DNA of 14,054 bases, taken from Bacilli bacterium. GTDB lineage: Bacteria > Bacillota_I > Bacilli_A > RF39 > UBA660. The stretch is from assembly GCA_016293205.1 (NCBI GenBank), contig JAEDES010000026.1, positions 1-14,054 on the forward strand, read 5' to 3'. The position numbers were made by a program, and so were the translations under genes. Below, piece after piece: positions 1 to 6,945 of the stretch; position 1 is the stretch's first letter; each line of letters opens with the position of its first letter. The notes beneath the pieces are model-generated. The model saw only the letters and a list, made by a program, of their open reading frames with translations, ran no database searches and was not told where the DNA came from.

Positions 1-102
1 GCTGCACCAGTTGTTGCTGCACCAGCACCAGTAGTTGCAGATGCTACACCAGTAGCAGTACCAGAAATGGTTCCTGAAGTAACTCCAGTGGTTAATCAAT
101 AA
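1..102 (+). CDS. C-terminal tail of an unidentified protein (5' end outside window)
   Basis: Frame 1 is open from the first base and stops at TAA (100-102), giving 33 residues made almost wholly of Ala, Pro and Val with a few acidic residues, ending in VVNQ. A terminator hairpin follows eight bases later, which supports a true gene end. Such Ala/Pro/Val tails are typical of flexible extensions or linkers, for example on surface or ribosome-associated proteins, but nothing in this piece identifies the family. No transmembrane segment or sorting signal is seen in the visible part. Confidence 0.7.
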   Translation, partial: AAPVVAAPAPVVADATPVAVPEMVPEVTPVVNQ

Positions 103-110
103 TAAATACA

Positions 111-137
111 AAAGTAGCGTTGCTACTTTTTTTGTTT
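111..137 (+). terminator. Intrinsic terminator after the partial upstream gene
   Basis: An 8-bp stem AAAGTAGC (111-118) pairs with GCTACTTT (122-129) around a 3-base loop and runs directly into a T tract. It separates the upstream gene from the glycosyltransferase operon. Confidence 0.88.
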
Positions 138-154
138 TCTTTTATTTTCAATAG

Positions 155-163
155 TGTTATAAT
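155..163 (+). promoter_or_regulatory. Extended -10 promoter element of the glycosyltransferase operon
   Basis: TGTTATAAT is a perfect TATAAT with the TGn extension. No good -35 is visible at 17 bp, as expected for an extended -10 promoter. It lies 16 bases before the ATG at 180, so the inferred leader would be only about 10 nt and begin at the SD (AGGTGG, 170-175). Confidence 0.6.
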
Positions 164-179
164 GATTTTAGGTGGTAAT

Positions 180-1316
180 ATGAAGAAAATATCTATTTTA
201 TCATTACACTTAGGATTTGGTGGAATAGAAAAATCAGTTGCTGCACTTGCAAATATTTTATGTACTAAGTATGAAGTTGAAATTGCTTGTACTTATAAAC
301 TTTATGATAAGAGTTCATTTTATATTGATCCAAAAGTTAATATAAAATATTTAACAGATGTAGTTCCAAATAAAAAAGAATTAAAAGACGCGATTAGTAA
401 AAAGAAAATTATTAGTATATTTAAAGAAGGTATTAAAAGTATTTCAGTTCTTAGAAAACGTAAGAGTAGTATGATTAATTATATTAAGTCTTGTGATAGT
501 GATTGTATTATAGCTACTCGTGATATTTTTGATGAATGGTTAAGTATTTATGGAAGAGAAGATTGTCTTAAGATAGGTTGGGAACATAATCATCATCATG
601 GTAATATGAAATATGCTTCTAATATTGTTACATCTTGCAAAAAATTAGATTATTTAGTACTTGTATCAGATAATCTTAGAAAATATTATTCTAAAGAAAT
701 GAAAAAATATAATTGTAAATGTGTGTTTATTCCTAATATAGTTGATAATATGCCTTTAGAATTATCTGATGTATCTAGTAAAAAATTAGTTAGTGTAGGT
801 AGATTATCTAAAGAAAAAGGATATATGGATTTATTAGAAATATTTAATAAACTTCATAATATTTATCCTGATTGGACTCTTGATATTGTCGGAGATGGTC
901 CAGAAAAAGATAATCTTAATAAATATATAAATGATAATAATCTTGGAGATTTTGTTACTTTACATGGATTTCAAAAGAAAGATTATATTGATAAATTATT
1001 ACATGAAGCTTCAATATATTTAATGACTTCATTTACTGAGTCATTTGGTATTGTTCTAATAGAGGCAATGAGTCATGGATTACCATGTGTTGCATTTAAT
1101 AGTGCAGAAGGAGCAAATGAATTAATTAATAGTGGGGAGAATGGATATTTAATAAAAAATAGAAATCATGATGCTTATATAAAAAAAGTTGCTGATTTAA
1201 TAGAAAATAAGAAAACTAGAAAAAGAATAGGTAAAGCGGGTTATGAAGTTTCAAAAAAATATGAAAGTAAAGTAGTTGGAGAGAAATGGTTTCAATTACT
1301 TGGAAAGAAGAGATAA
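180..1316 (+). CDS. Glycosyltransferase family 4 (GT-B fold)
   Basis: This 378-residue protein probably transfers a nucleotide-activated sugar to a lipid-linked or glycan acceptor on the inner face of the membrane. The N-terminal domain opens with the Gly-rich loop GFGGIEKS. The C-terminal domain has the GT4 hallmarks: SVGRLSKEKG, DIVGDGPE and the EX7E nucleotide-sugar motif (E287 and E295 in ESFGIVLIE), then the G-L-P-C-V-A-F segment. No signal peptide or membrane helix is evident. The start at 180 follows an AGGTGG ribosome-binding site. An in-frame start at 120 would lie inside the terminator hairpin and upstream of the promoter. It is the first gene of a four-gene operon, with the next ATG two bases after its stop. 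Family assignment is firm; sugar and acceptor cannot be told. Confidence 0.9.
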   Translation: MKKISILSLHLGFGGIEKSVAALANILCTKYEVEIACTYKLYDKSSFYIDPKVNIKYLTDVVPNKKELKDAISKKKIISIFKEGIKSISVLRKRKSSMINYIKSCDSDCIIATRDIFDEWLSIYGREDCLKIGWEHNHHHGNMKYASNIVTSCKKLDYLVLVSDNLRKYYSKEMKKYNCKCVFIPNIVDNMPLELSDVSSKKLVSVGRLSKEKGYMDLLEIFNKLHNIYPDWTLDIVGDGPEKDNLNKYINDNNLGDFVTLHGFQKKDYIDKLLHEASIYLMTSFTESFGIVLIEAMSHGLPCVAFNSAEGANELINSGENGYLIKNRNHDAYIKKVADLIENKKTRKRIGKAGYEVSKKYESKVVGEKWFQLLGKKR

Positions 1317-1318
1317 TT

Positions 1319-1789
1319 ATGAAAAGAGTATTATTTGTTGCTTCTACTGGTGGTCATTTAAATGAAATGATGCAGTTGAAGGAATTATTTGATAAATATG
1401 AATATCATATTATTACAGAAAAAACTAAATCTAATTTACATTTATTAGACAAATATCCTAAAAAGGTTGATTTCTTAGTATATGGTACTAAGGATCATAT
1501 GTTAACATATCCATTTAAGCTATTTTATAACTGTGTTAAAAGTTTATTTTTATATTTTAAAATACATCCTGATTATATTGTTACTACAGGGGCACATACT
1601 GCTGGGCCTATTTGTTTAATTGGTAAATTTTTTGGTACAAGAATTATCTTTATTGAATCTTTTGCTAATTTAACTAGTAAAACTATTACTGGTAGACTTT
1701 TATATCCTGTTAGTGATAAGTTTATTGTTCAATGGGAGAGTATGAAAGAGTTATACCCTGAAGCAACATTTGGGGGGTGGATTTTCTAA
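1319..1789 (+). CDS. Alg14/PssD-like glycosyltransferase subunit
   Basis: This 156-residue protein has the length and motifs of the Alg14/PssD/Cps14F family: an N-terminal VLFVASTGGHLNEM segment, then VTTGAHTAGPICLIG, and FIESFA near residue 111. In characterised relatives this half recruits the catalytic partner (Alg13/PssE) to the membrane, and the pair adds a sugar to a polyprenyl-diphosphate-linked sugar. The partner is encoded immediately downstream, which supports the call. The ATG at 1319 is preferred over an in-frame GTG at 1286, which lies inside the previous gene. Its TAA overlaps the A of the next ATG (TAATG), so the two subunits are probably translationally coupled. Confidence 0.85.
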   Translation: MKRVLFVASTGGHLNEMMQLKELFDKYEYHIITEKTKSNLHLLDKYPKKVDFLVYGTKDHMLTYPFKLFYNCVKSLFLYFKIHPDYIVTTGAHTAGPICLIGKFFGTRIIFIESFANLTSKTITGRLLYPVSDKFIVQWESMKELYPEATFGGWIF

Positions 1790-2667
1790 TGATATTCGTT
1801 ACATTAGGTACTCAAGATAAGAGTTTTGAAAGATTGTTACAAGCAATTGATCGTGAAATTGAAAGAGGAAATATAAAAGAAAAAGTAATTGTACAAGCTG
1901 GTTATACTAAGTATGAATCTAAAAATATGGAAATAATGGATTTAGTTAGTCAAGATGAGTTTGATAAACTTATGAAAAGTTGTAGTTTATTAATTACTCA
2001 TGGAGGAGTTGGATCTATTCTTACTGGTATTAAATACGGTAAACCAGTTATTGCTGCTGCAAGACTTAAAAAATATAAAGAACATAATAATGATCATCAA
2101 AAACAAATTATAAAAGAATTTGGAGATTTAGGTTATATTTTAGAACTTAGAGATTTTAATAAACTAGGTAAAATGATTGAAAAGAGTAAGACTTTTAAAG
2201 CTAGAAAATTTACAAGTAATACTCATAATATGGTTAAATTAGTTAGTGATTATATTGAAGAAGATAATCATACATCTTGGTTTAATAAGTTTAGAGAAGT
2301 ATTAATGTATTTAGTATTTGGAGTATTTACTACTATTATTAATATTGTAAGTTTTTATATACTTAGAAAATTATCTATTGAAGTATATATAAGTAATATT
2401 ATTGCTTGGACGTTATCTGTATTATTTGCTTTTATAACAAATAAATTATTTGTATTTGAAAGTAAAGGTAAATCTAAGAAAGAAAATATTAAAGAATTAA
2501 TTTCATTCTTTGGATTTAGAATTTTATCATTAGGTTTTGATATGGGAAGTATGTTTTTACTAATAGATATATTACATGTAGGAGAAATGATTTCTAAAGT
2601 TTTAGCTAATGTTTTAGTAATTATTTTAAATTATATTTTTAGTAAGTTATTTATATTTAAAAAATAG
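1789..2667 (+). CDS. PssE/Alg13-like glycosyltransferase fused to a GtrA-like membrane domain
   Basis: This 292-residue protein has two parts. Residues 1-155 match the Alg13/PssE catalytic family (GT28 C-terminal type): MIFVTLGTQDKSFERLL at the start, THGGVGSI at 70-77 and an EHNNDHQ motif at 98-104. Residues 170-292 carry four hydrophobic segments with GtrA features, including NKLFVF at 218-223 and the terminal NYIFSKLFIFKK. GtrA proteins are proposed to help flip polyprenyl-phosphate sugars. The reading frame is continuous, so this is a real fusion. A free-standing PssE is usually about 160 residues. The start at 1789 is chosen because the GTG at 1777 lies within the GGGGGGTGG ribosome-binding site (1772-1780). 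The upstream PssD-like protein is the expected partner, and the downstream GT2 resembles GtrB, the usual partner of GtrA. Confidence 0.87.
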   Translation: MIFVTLGTQDKSFERLLQAIDREIERGNIKEKVIVQAGYTKYESKNMEIMDLVSQDEFDKLMKSCSLLITHGGVGSILTGIKYGKPVIAAARLKKYKEHNNDHQKQIIKEFGDLGYILELRDFNKLGKMIEKSKTFKARKFTSNTHNMVKLVSDYIEEDNHTSWFNKFREVLMYLVFGVFTTIINIVSFYILRKLSIEVYISNIIAWTLSVLFAFITNKLFVFESKGKSKKENIKELISFFGFRILSLGFDMGSMFLLIDILHVGEMISKVLANVLVIILNYIFSKLFIFKK

Positions 2668-2675
2668 GTGTAGTT

Positions 2676-3617
2676 ATGAGTAAAGAGAAGATTTCAATTA
2701 TAGTTCCTTGTTATAATGAGGAAGAATCATTACCAATATTTTATAAAGAGATAAATAGAGTTTCTAAAGAAATGAAGAATGTTGATTTTGAATTTTTATT
2801 TATTAATGATGGTAGTCGTGATAAGACTTTAGATATTTTAAGAGATTTATCTAAGAAAGATAAAAGAGTTCGTTTTATTTCTTTTTCAAGAAATTTTGGA
2901 AAAGAAGCTGGAATGTATGCAGGTTTAGAAAATGCTACTGGGGATTATGTAGCAATAATGGATGCTGATATGCAAGATCCACCAGAGATGGTTAAGACTA
3001 TGTATGATTCTATTCAAAATGAAGGTTATGATTGTGTTGCTTTATATACAAAAAATCATAAAGATTATTCATTTATTAGAAAGTTCTTTACTAAATGTTG
3101 GTATAAATTAATTGGTATGATTTCATCTACACCACAAGTTCCAGGTGCTAGAGATTTTAGATTAATGAAAAGAAAAATGGTAGATGCTATTATTTCTATG
3201 GGAGAATATAATCGTTATTCTAAAGGTATATTTAGTTTTGTAGGATTTAATACTAAGTGGATTGATTATACTGCTCCGGGAAGAGTTGCTGGTGTTACTA
3301 AATGGAGTTTTTGGAAGTTATTTAAATATGCTTTAGAAGGTATTTTAGCATTCTCAACAACACCATTAATTTTAGCTGCTCTAGTTGGATTAATATTTTG
3401 CTTAATTGCTTTTGCTGCAATAATATTTATTATAGTTAAAACTATTGTGTGGGGAGATCCTGTTAGTGGGTGGCCATCACTTGCATGTATCATTATATTT
3501 GTAGGGGGATTACAATTGTTCTTCTTTGGTATAATGGGAATGTATATGTCAAAACTTTACTTAGAAGTAAAGAAAAGACCAATTTATATTATTTCTGAAA
3601 CAGAAAATGGAAAATAA
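2676..3617 (+). CDS. Polyprenyl-phosphate glycosyltransferase, GT2 (GtrB/DPM1-like)
   Basis: The 313-residue protein has an N-terminal GT-A domain (about 1-215) and two C-terminal membrane segments (about 226-256 and 268-292). Visible motifs are SIIVPCYNEEESLP, NDGS with D45, the metal-binding DAD (96-98) followed by MQDPPE, and RDFRLMKRK. GtrB-type enzymes charge undecaprenyl phosphate with a sugar, often glucose, on the cytoplasmic face; the product is flipped and used by an outside transferase. GtrA-like sequence directly upstream fits this, although there it is fused to another enzyme. No GT-C acceptor transferase is seen in the window. The SD (AGGTG) overlaps the preceding TAG, eight bases separate the genes, and a terminator closes the operon. 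The exact sugar is unknown. Confidence 0.9.
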   Translation: MSKEKISIIVPCYNEEESLPIFYKEINRVSKEMKNVDFEFLFINDGSRDKTLDILRDLSKKDKRVRFISFSRNFGKEAGMYAGLENATGDYVAIMDADMQDPPEMVKTMYDSIQNEGYDCVALYTKNHKDYSFIRKFFTKCWYKLIGMISSTPQVPGARDFRLMKRKMVDAIISMGEYNRYSKGIFSFVGFNTKWIDYTAPGRVAGVTKWSFWKLFKYALEGILAFSTTPLILAALVGLIFCLIAFAAIIFIIVKTIVWGDPVSGWPSLACIIIFVGGLQLFFFGIMGMYMSKLYLEVKKRPIYIISETENGK

Positions 3618-3640
3618 TGCCTATATTTAGGCATTTTTTT
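3616..3640 (+). terminator. Intrinsic terminator closing the glycosyltransferase operon
   Basis: AATGCCTA (3616-3623) pairs with TAGGCATT (3628-3635) around a 4-base loop, followed by a run of T. The stem begins within the TAA stop codon of the GT2 gene. Confidence 0.9.
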
Positions 3641-3671
3641 GGGTTTCGGGGTATACAAAAGAGGCAAAATT

Positions 3672-3680
3672 TGCTATTAT
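3672..3680 (+). promoter_or_regulatory. Extended -10 promoter for the surface-glycosidase operon
   Basis: TGCTATTAT is a TGn-extended -10, with TATACA (3652-3657), a four-of-six match to the -35 consensus, 17 bp upstream. It lies 17 bases before the GTG at 3698. Confidence 0.5.
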
Positions 3681-3697
3681 AAAAGCAGGTGATTTTT

Positions 3698-4309
3698 GTG
3701 AAGGGTAAAAGAGCGGCTTTTGTGTGCCTAATGTTAAGTTTAGTTTTATTAATTTCAGGAGGAGTAACATCTTTTTTAGTTAGTTTAAAAGAAGATAGAG
3801 AATTAACTTTAAAAAGAATGGTTATTGTAAATGATGAATTTGAAGATTTTAGCAATAGTACTACATCTTTTGAATCATATAGAGATGAACTTTATAACAA
3901 TGTTTTAGGTTCTTTATATTATGATTCATTAGGAAATGATGATGCTAATATTAAAAATGTATTATCTAATTATGAAGCAATGGTTGATAGTTTAGAAAAG
4001 AAAGCTAAAAGTTTAGACGATTTATGTAAAAATGTTTATTATCCGGATAGTAGTGTAAACTCTAAGTGTAATAACTATAAATCTATATTTGAACAAGTTA
4101 ATAATTTCTTTGTTGGAGATATTGCATTATATAATAAAAATATAGATTCATATAATACTTTCCAATTATCTAATGGAAGTACTATTCAATTACAATATTA
4201 TAATACTAAGAAAAAGTATATTGATAATAATGGTGATGGTATTTATGATGGAAAGCTAGAAGAGGAGAAGAAAGAAGAAGTTAAAGAAGAAGAGAAAGTT
4301 GAGGAGTAG
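3698..4309 (+). CDS. Membrane-anchored extracellular protein of unknown function with a Ca-loop-like motif
   Basis: I do not recognise this 203-residue protein. A short positive N-terminus (KGKRA) precedes one hydrophobic segment (about 6-28), which suggests an uncleaved signal anchor with the rest outside. The middle looks helical and contains two cysteines, C110 and C124, which could form a disulfide. Near the C-terminus D176-N178-D180-G-D184 (DNNGDGIYDG) resembles the calcium-binding loops of dockerins and thrombospondin type 3 repeats, and the last 18 residues are a Glu/Lys tail. The start is GTG 3698, five bases after AGGTGA (3687-3692); an in-frame GTG at 3689 is inside that SD. The next gene begins three bases after the stop, so the two are probably made together, and it may be a partner of the glycosidase. 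Confidence 0.75.
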   Translation: MKGKRAAFVCLMLSLVLLISGGVTSFLVSLKEDRELTLKRMVIVNDEFEDFSNSTTSFESYRDELYNNVLGSLYYDSLGNDDANIKNVLSNYEAMVDSLEKKAKSLDDLCKNVYYPDSSVNSKCNNYKSIFEQVNNFFVGDIALYNKNIDSYNTFQLSNGSTIQLQYYNTKKKYIDNNGDGIYDGKLEEEKKEEVKEEEKVEE

Positions 4310-4312
4310 TAC

Positions 4313-5464
4313 ATGTTGTTTAAGAAGGAAAAAAAGGTTAAGGAAAATTTAGTTAATACTGAAGCGGTTGAATTAAGTAAAAAAGAAAAGAAAGCTTTAA
4401 AGAAACAAGAAAAGAAAGAAGCTAAAAAAGCTAAAAAGTCTAATAAGAAAAAGTGGTCTTTAAAGAAAAAATTAGTTGCTATTTTCTCATCTTTATTTGT
4501 AGTTGGGGTTTGTTGCTTTTTATTCCTTTTTTATGGTCCTTGGGCTGGTTTTAGAAACTTTTGGATAACTAGTGCTATGACAACTATGACTCATCAATAC
4601 TTAGCTACTTGGCTTTATAGTGATGAAACTATTCAAAAAGTTTTAGCTAATAATAGTGTTATTGAAGTAGATGAGGTAAGTAATTCTGATGCTATTCAAT
4701 TTAAAAAATATACTACAACTATTTATCGTAATGAATATGATAAGGATGTTTTAACTAAAGATCCAGGAAATGATTTATATAAGGTAATTAAAATTAGAGA
4801 ATCTAAATATGAAGGTTTCTTAGTAGTTGTTTACGATCCTAGTAGAATTCAAATTGCTACTACTGCATATATTGGTAGTCGTGGTGAAGATATTTTAACT
4901 GTATCTAAAAGAGAAGGTGCAATTATTGCAATGAATGCTGGTGGATTCTATGATCCAGATTGGAATTCAAATGGTGCTTTACCACATGGAACTGTATTTA
5001 GTAAAGGTAAAGTAGTAAGTGATTATATCGATGCTAGTATGGGTGGAGGATTTATTGGATTCACTAATGAGCATAAATTAATTTTAGGTAGAATGACTAA
5101 ACAAGAAGCTATTAATACAGGATATAGAGATGCTATTGAATTTGGTCCTTACTTAATTGTTAATGGTAAGAGATCATTTTATAAAGGAAATGGTGGATGG
5201 GGAATTGCTCCTAGATCTGCTATTGGTCAAAGAAAAGATGGTATCGTATTAATGTTAGTAATTAATGGTAGACTTGCTCATAGTATTGGAGCAGATATGA
5301 TTGATTTAACTGATATTATGGAAAGATATGGAGCATATAATGCTGCTAACTTAGATGGAGGAAGTTCATCTGAATTAGTAATTAATGGTGAAATTATTAA
5401 TACTCCAGTTGCTGGTGGAAGATATGGACTACGAGATATGTCTACATTCTGGATTGTTAAATAA
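4313..5464 (+). CDS. Membrane-anchored phosphodiester glycosidase family protein (NAGPA-like)
   Basis: The 383-residue protein starts with a very Lys-rich cytoplasmic stretch (about 3-53), then one membrane helix (about 54-75), then an outer domain. The domain from about 165 to 383 matches the phosphodiester glycosidase family (PF09992, related to the mammalian mannose-6-phosphate uncovering enzyme). Signs are AMNAGGFYDP (206-215), HGTVFSKGKV, APRSAIGQ (299-306) and NLDGGSSSELVING (346-359). Family members hydrolyse sugar-phosphodiester bonds; bacterial ones are often found with exopolysaccharide or teichoic-acid genes, so a wall polymer is a plausible substrate, by inference. The SD GAGGAG (4301-4306) is in the end of the previous gene. 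A terminator follows. Family assignment is strong; substrate is unknown. Confidence 0.88.
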   Translation: MLFKKEKKVKENLVNTEAVELSKKEKKALKKQEKKEAKKAKKSNKKKWSLKKKLVAIFSSLFVVGVCCFLFLFYGPWAGFRNFWITSAMTTMTHQYLATWLYSDETIQKVLANNSVIEVDEVSNSDAIQFKKYTTTIYRNEYDKDVLTKDPGNDLYKVIKIRESKYEGFLVVVYDPSRIQIATTAYIGSRGEDILTVSKREGAIIAMNAGGFYDPDWNSNGALPHGTVFSKGKVVSDYIDASMGGGFIGFTNEHKLILGRMTKQEAINTGYRDAIEFGPYLIVNGKRSFYKGNGGWGIAPRSAIGQRKDGIVLMLVINGRLAHSIGADMIDLTDIMERYGAYNAANLDGGSSSELVINGEIINTPVAGGRYGLRDMSTFWIVK

Positions 5465-5467
5465 TAT

Positions 5468-5498
5468 AAAAGTTATCTTTTGATAACTTTTTTTATTT
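5468..5498 (+). terminator. Intrinsic terminator after the phosphodiester glycosidase gene
   Basis: A 10-bp perfect stem, AAAAGTTATC (5468-5477) with GATAACTTTT (5482-5491), has a TTTT loop and continues into a T tract. Confidence 0.9.
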
Positions 5499-5515
5499 AT
5501 GAATTTTGTTATAAA

Positions 5516-5524
5516 TGATATACT
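5516..5524 (+). promoter_or_regulatory. Extended -10 promoter for the tandem pilin-like fusion genes
   Basis: TGATATACT (5516-5524) is a TGn-extended -10 lying 26 bases before the ATG at 5551. An alternative, TGTTATAAA, lies nine bases upstream (5507-5515). Either gives a short leader; no clear -35 is visible. Confidence 0.5.
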
Positions 5525-5539
5525 TAATAATATAAAGAC

Positions 5540-5949
5540 AGGTGAAGAAAATGTATATTTTAGATATGGTTAGTACTTGTGGAAATCCAGCATTATCAAA
5601 TTTATTTAGTATAGCTCAAAAGATGATTACTATTATTCAAATACTTGCGCCTATACTTGCAATTGTTGCGTTAGGGATTAATCTTACTAAGAGCGTAATG
5701 AATCCTGATGATAAAAAGAATTTTAGTATGTATAAGAATTGGATAATTGCATTAGTTATGGTATTTGCAATACCAATATTAGTAAATGCAACTATGGGGA
5801 TTCTTGGTGAAGATTATGATATAAGTGCATGTTGGAATAATGCAAAGAATGCTAATACTTCAGGAAATTCTACATATAAACCAGTAAATAATAATAATAA
5901 ACCAAGTGGACCAATAAATACTACACCTGATTCTTATGACAAAGGTAGT
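5540..5949 (+). repeat. Direct repeat, copy 1: shared N-terminal module
   Basis: This segment recurs 999 bases downstream (6539-6945), including the AGGTGA ribosome-binding site. Positions 5695-5885 (191 bases) are identical to 6694-6884. The part before that carries scattered synonymous and six amino-acid differences, and one AAT codon is missing from copy 2 near the end. Confidence 0.95.
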
Positions 5950-6540
5950 ACTAATAATAGTAATAATAGTAATAATAATAGTAATAGTAATAATACTTCT
6001 GCTAGTAATACGTATGGTACTTATAGAAATTCACGTAATGGTGTTACATATAATTTGTATAATCAAGCAGATAGTAGATGGAAAGATCATAAATATAGTA
6101 GTGGTAAAACAATTGGACAAGTTGGTTGTATGATTACTTCTATTGCAGTTGTTTCTTCGGCTGCAGATAATTCAATTACACCTTATACTGTGTTTAAATC
6201 TAGTCATAGACATAATTATCCTTGGGATGCAATTACTAAACTTACTGGTGGTAAAATAAAATGTAGTAGTGGTAGTACAAATAAACAAAATATTATTAAT
6301 TTCTTAAGAGATGGTAATGTTGTAGTTATAAAGGTATATGGTCGTACTAAGAATGGAAGTAGTACATTTACTTCTAGTCAACATTATATGGCTTTACTTG
6401 ATATAAATGATACAAGCATTTATGTAGGAAATGGATATTCTAGTTCTGGTAGTGGTAAGACAGGATGGTTTGCCATAGATAAAGTATTAACAAGTGTTAA
6501 TACAGCTGATTATTGTATTCCTGGAGATTCGTTAAAGTAG
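5551..6540 (+). CDS. Two-helix T4SS-pilin-like module fused to a C39-like cysteine peptidase
   Basis: The 329-residue protein has three parts. Residues 1-97 hold two hydrophobic helices (about 26-46 and 64-85) around a charged loop (NPDDKKNFSMYKN), a layout like VirB2/TrbC-type T4SS pilins. With the charged loop inside, both ends face out, and C10 and C94 would be on the same side. Residues about 113-160 are an Asn/Ser linker. Residues about 163-329 resemble peptidase family C39 (PF13529 type): YNQADSRWKDHKY, GCMITS with probable nucleophile C193, H278 in QHYMALL, and N294 as a possible third residue. A wall-peptide or protein substrate is inferred. The ATG at 5551 follows AGGTGA (5540-5545) by five bases; an in-frame GTG at 5542 is part of that SD. 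The second tandem gene starts within ten bases of the TAG. Confidence 0.82.
   Translation: MYILDMVSTCGNPALSNLFSIAQKMITIIQILAPILAIVALGINLTKSVMNPDDKKNFSMYKNWIIALVMVFAIPILVNATMGILGEDYDISACWNNAKNANTSGNSTYKPVNNNNKPSGPINTTPDSYDKGSTNNSNNSNNNSNSNNTSASNTYGTYRNSRNGVTYNLYNQADSRWKDHKYSSGKTIGQVGCMITSIAVVSSAADNSITPYTVFKSSHRHNYPWDAITKLTGGKIKCSSGSTNKQNIINFLRDGNVVVIKVYGRTKNGSSTFTSSQHYMALLDINDTSIYVGNGYSSSGSGKTGWFAIDKVLTSVNTADYCIPGDSLK
5947..6012 (+). repeat. AAT/AGT triplet tract encoding an Asn/Ser linker (copy 1)
   Basis: A run built mainly of AAT and AGT codons links the membrane module to the peptidase domain. Because the unit is three bases, replication slippage would lengthen or shorten the linker without breaking the frame. 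Confidence 0.85.
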
Positions 6541-6945
6541 GTGAAGAATATGTTTATTTTAGATATGGTTGGTACTTGTGGTAATCCAGCATTAGCTAAC
6601 TTATTTAATATTGCACAAAGAATTATTACTATTATTCAAATACTTGCACCAATTCTTGCAATTGTTGCGTTAGGAATTAATCTTACTAAGAGTGTAATGA
6701 ATCCTGATGATAAAAAGAATTTTAGTATGTATAAGAATTGGATAATTGCATTAGTTATGGTATTTGCAATACCAATATTAGTAAATGCAACTATGGGGAT
6801 TCTTGGTGAAGATTATGATATAAGTGCATGTTGGAATAATGCAAAGAATGCTAATACTTCAGGAAATTCTACATATAAACCAGTTAATAATAATAAGCCA
6901 AGTGGACCAATAAATACTACACCAGATTCTTATGATAAGGGATCT
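6539..6945 (+). repeat. Direct repeat, copy 2: shared N-terminal module
   Basis: Second copy of the segment at 5540-5949, beginning at the TAG stop of the preceding gene, whose last two bases form part of this copy's AGGTGA ribosome-binding site. It is identical to copy 1 over 6694-6884 and diverges fully after the linker. Confidence 0.95.

Noticed and set aside
120..179. N-terminal extension of the first glycosyltransferase from a TTG at 120
   Set aside because: It starts inside the terminator hairpin and covers the promoter; the ATG at 180 has an SD and gives the normal family N-terminus.
3266..3493. Open frame on the - strand inside the GT2 gene
   Set aside because: It is antisense to well-supported membrane-segment coding sequence, has no SD and no recognisable protein.
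3589..3855. Open frame on the - strand across the gap before the glycosidase operon
   Set aside because: It covers a terminator, a promoter and the start of a real gene, and its product is low-complexity.
5947..6012. CRISPR-like or regulatory repeat array
   Set aside because: Units are three bases, in frame, and encode Asn/Ser with no spacers.
5936..6133. Second + strand frame rich in Val/Ile across the triplet tract
   Set aside because: It is an artefact of AAT/AGT repeats read in another frame; no SD.
5540..6945. Insertion sequence or transposon as the cause of the direct repeat
   Set aside because: The repeat begins at a ribosome-binding site and ends at a linker, lies within coding sequence, and has no transposase or terminal inverted repeats, so gene duplication explains it better.
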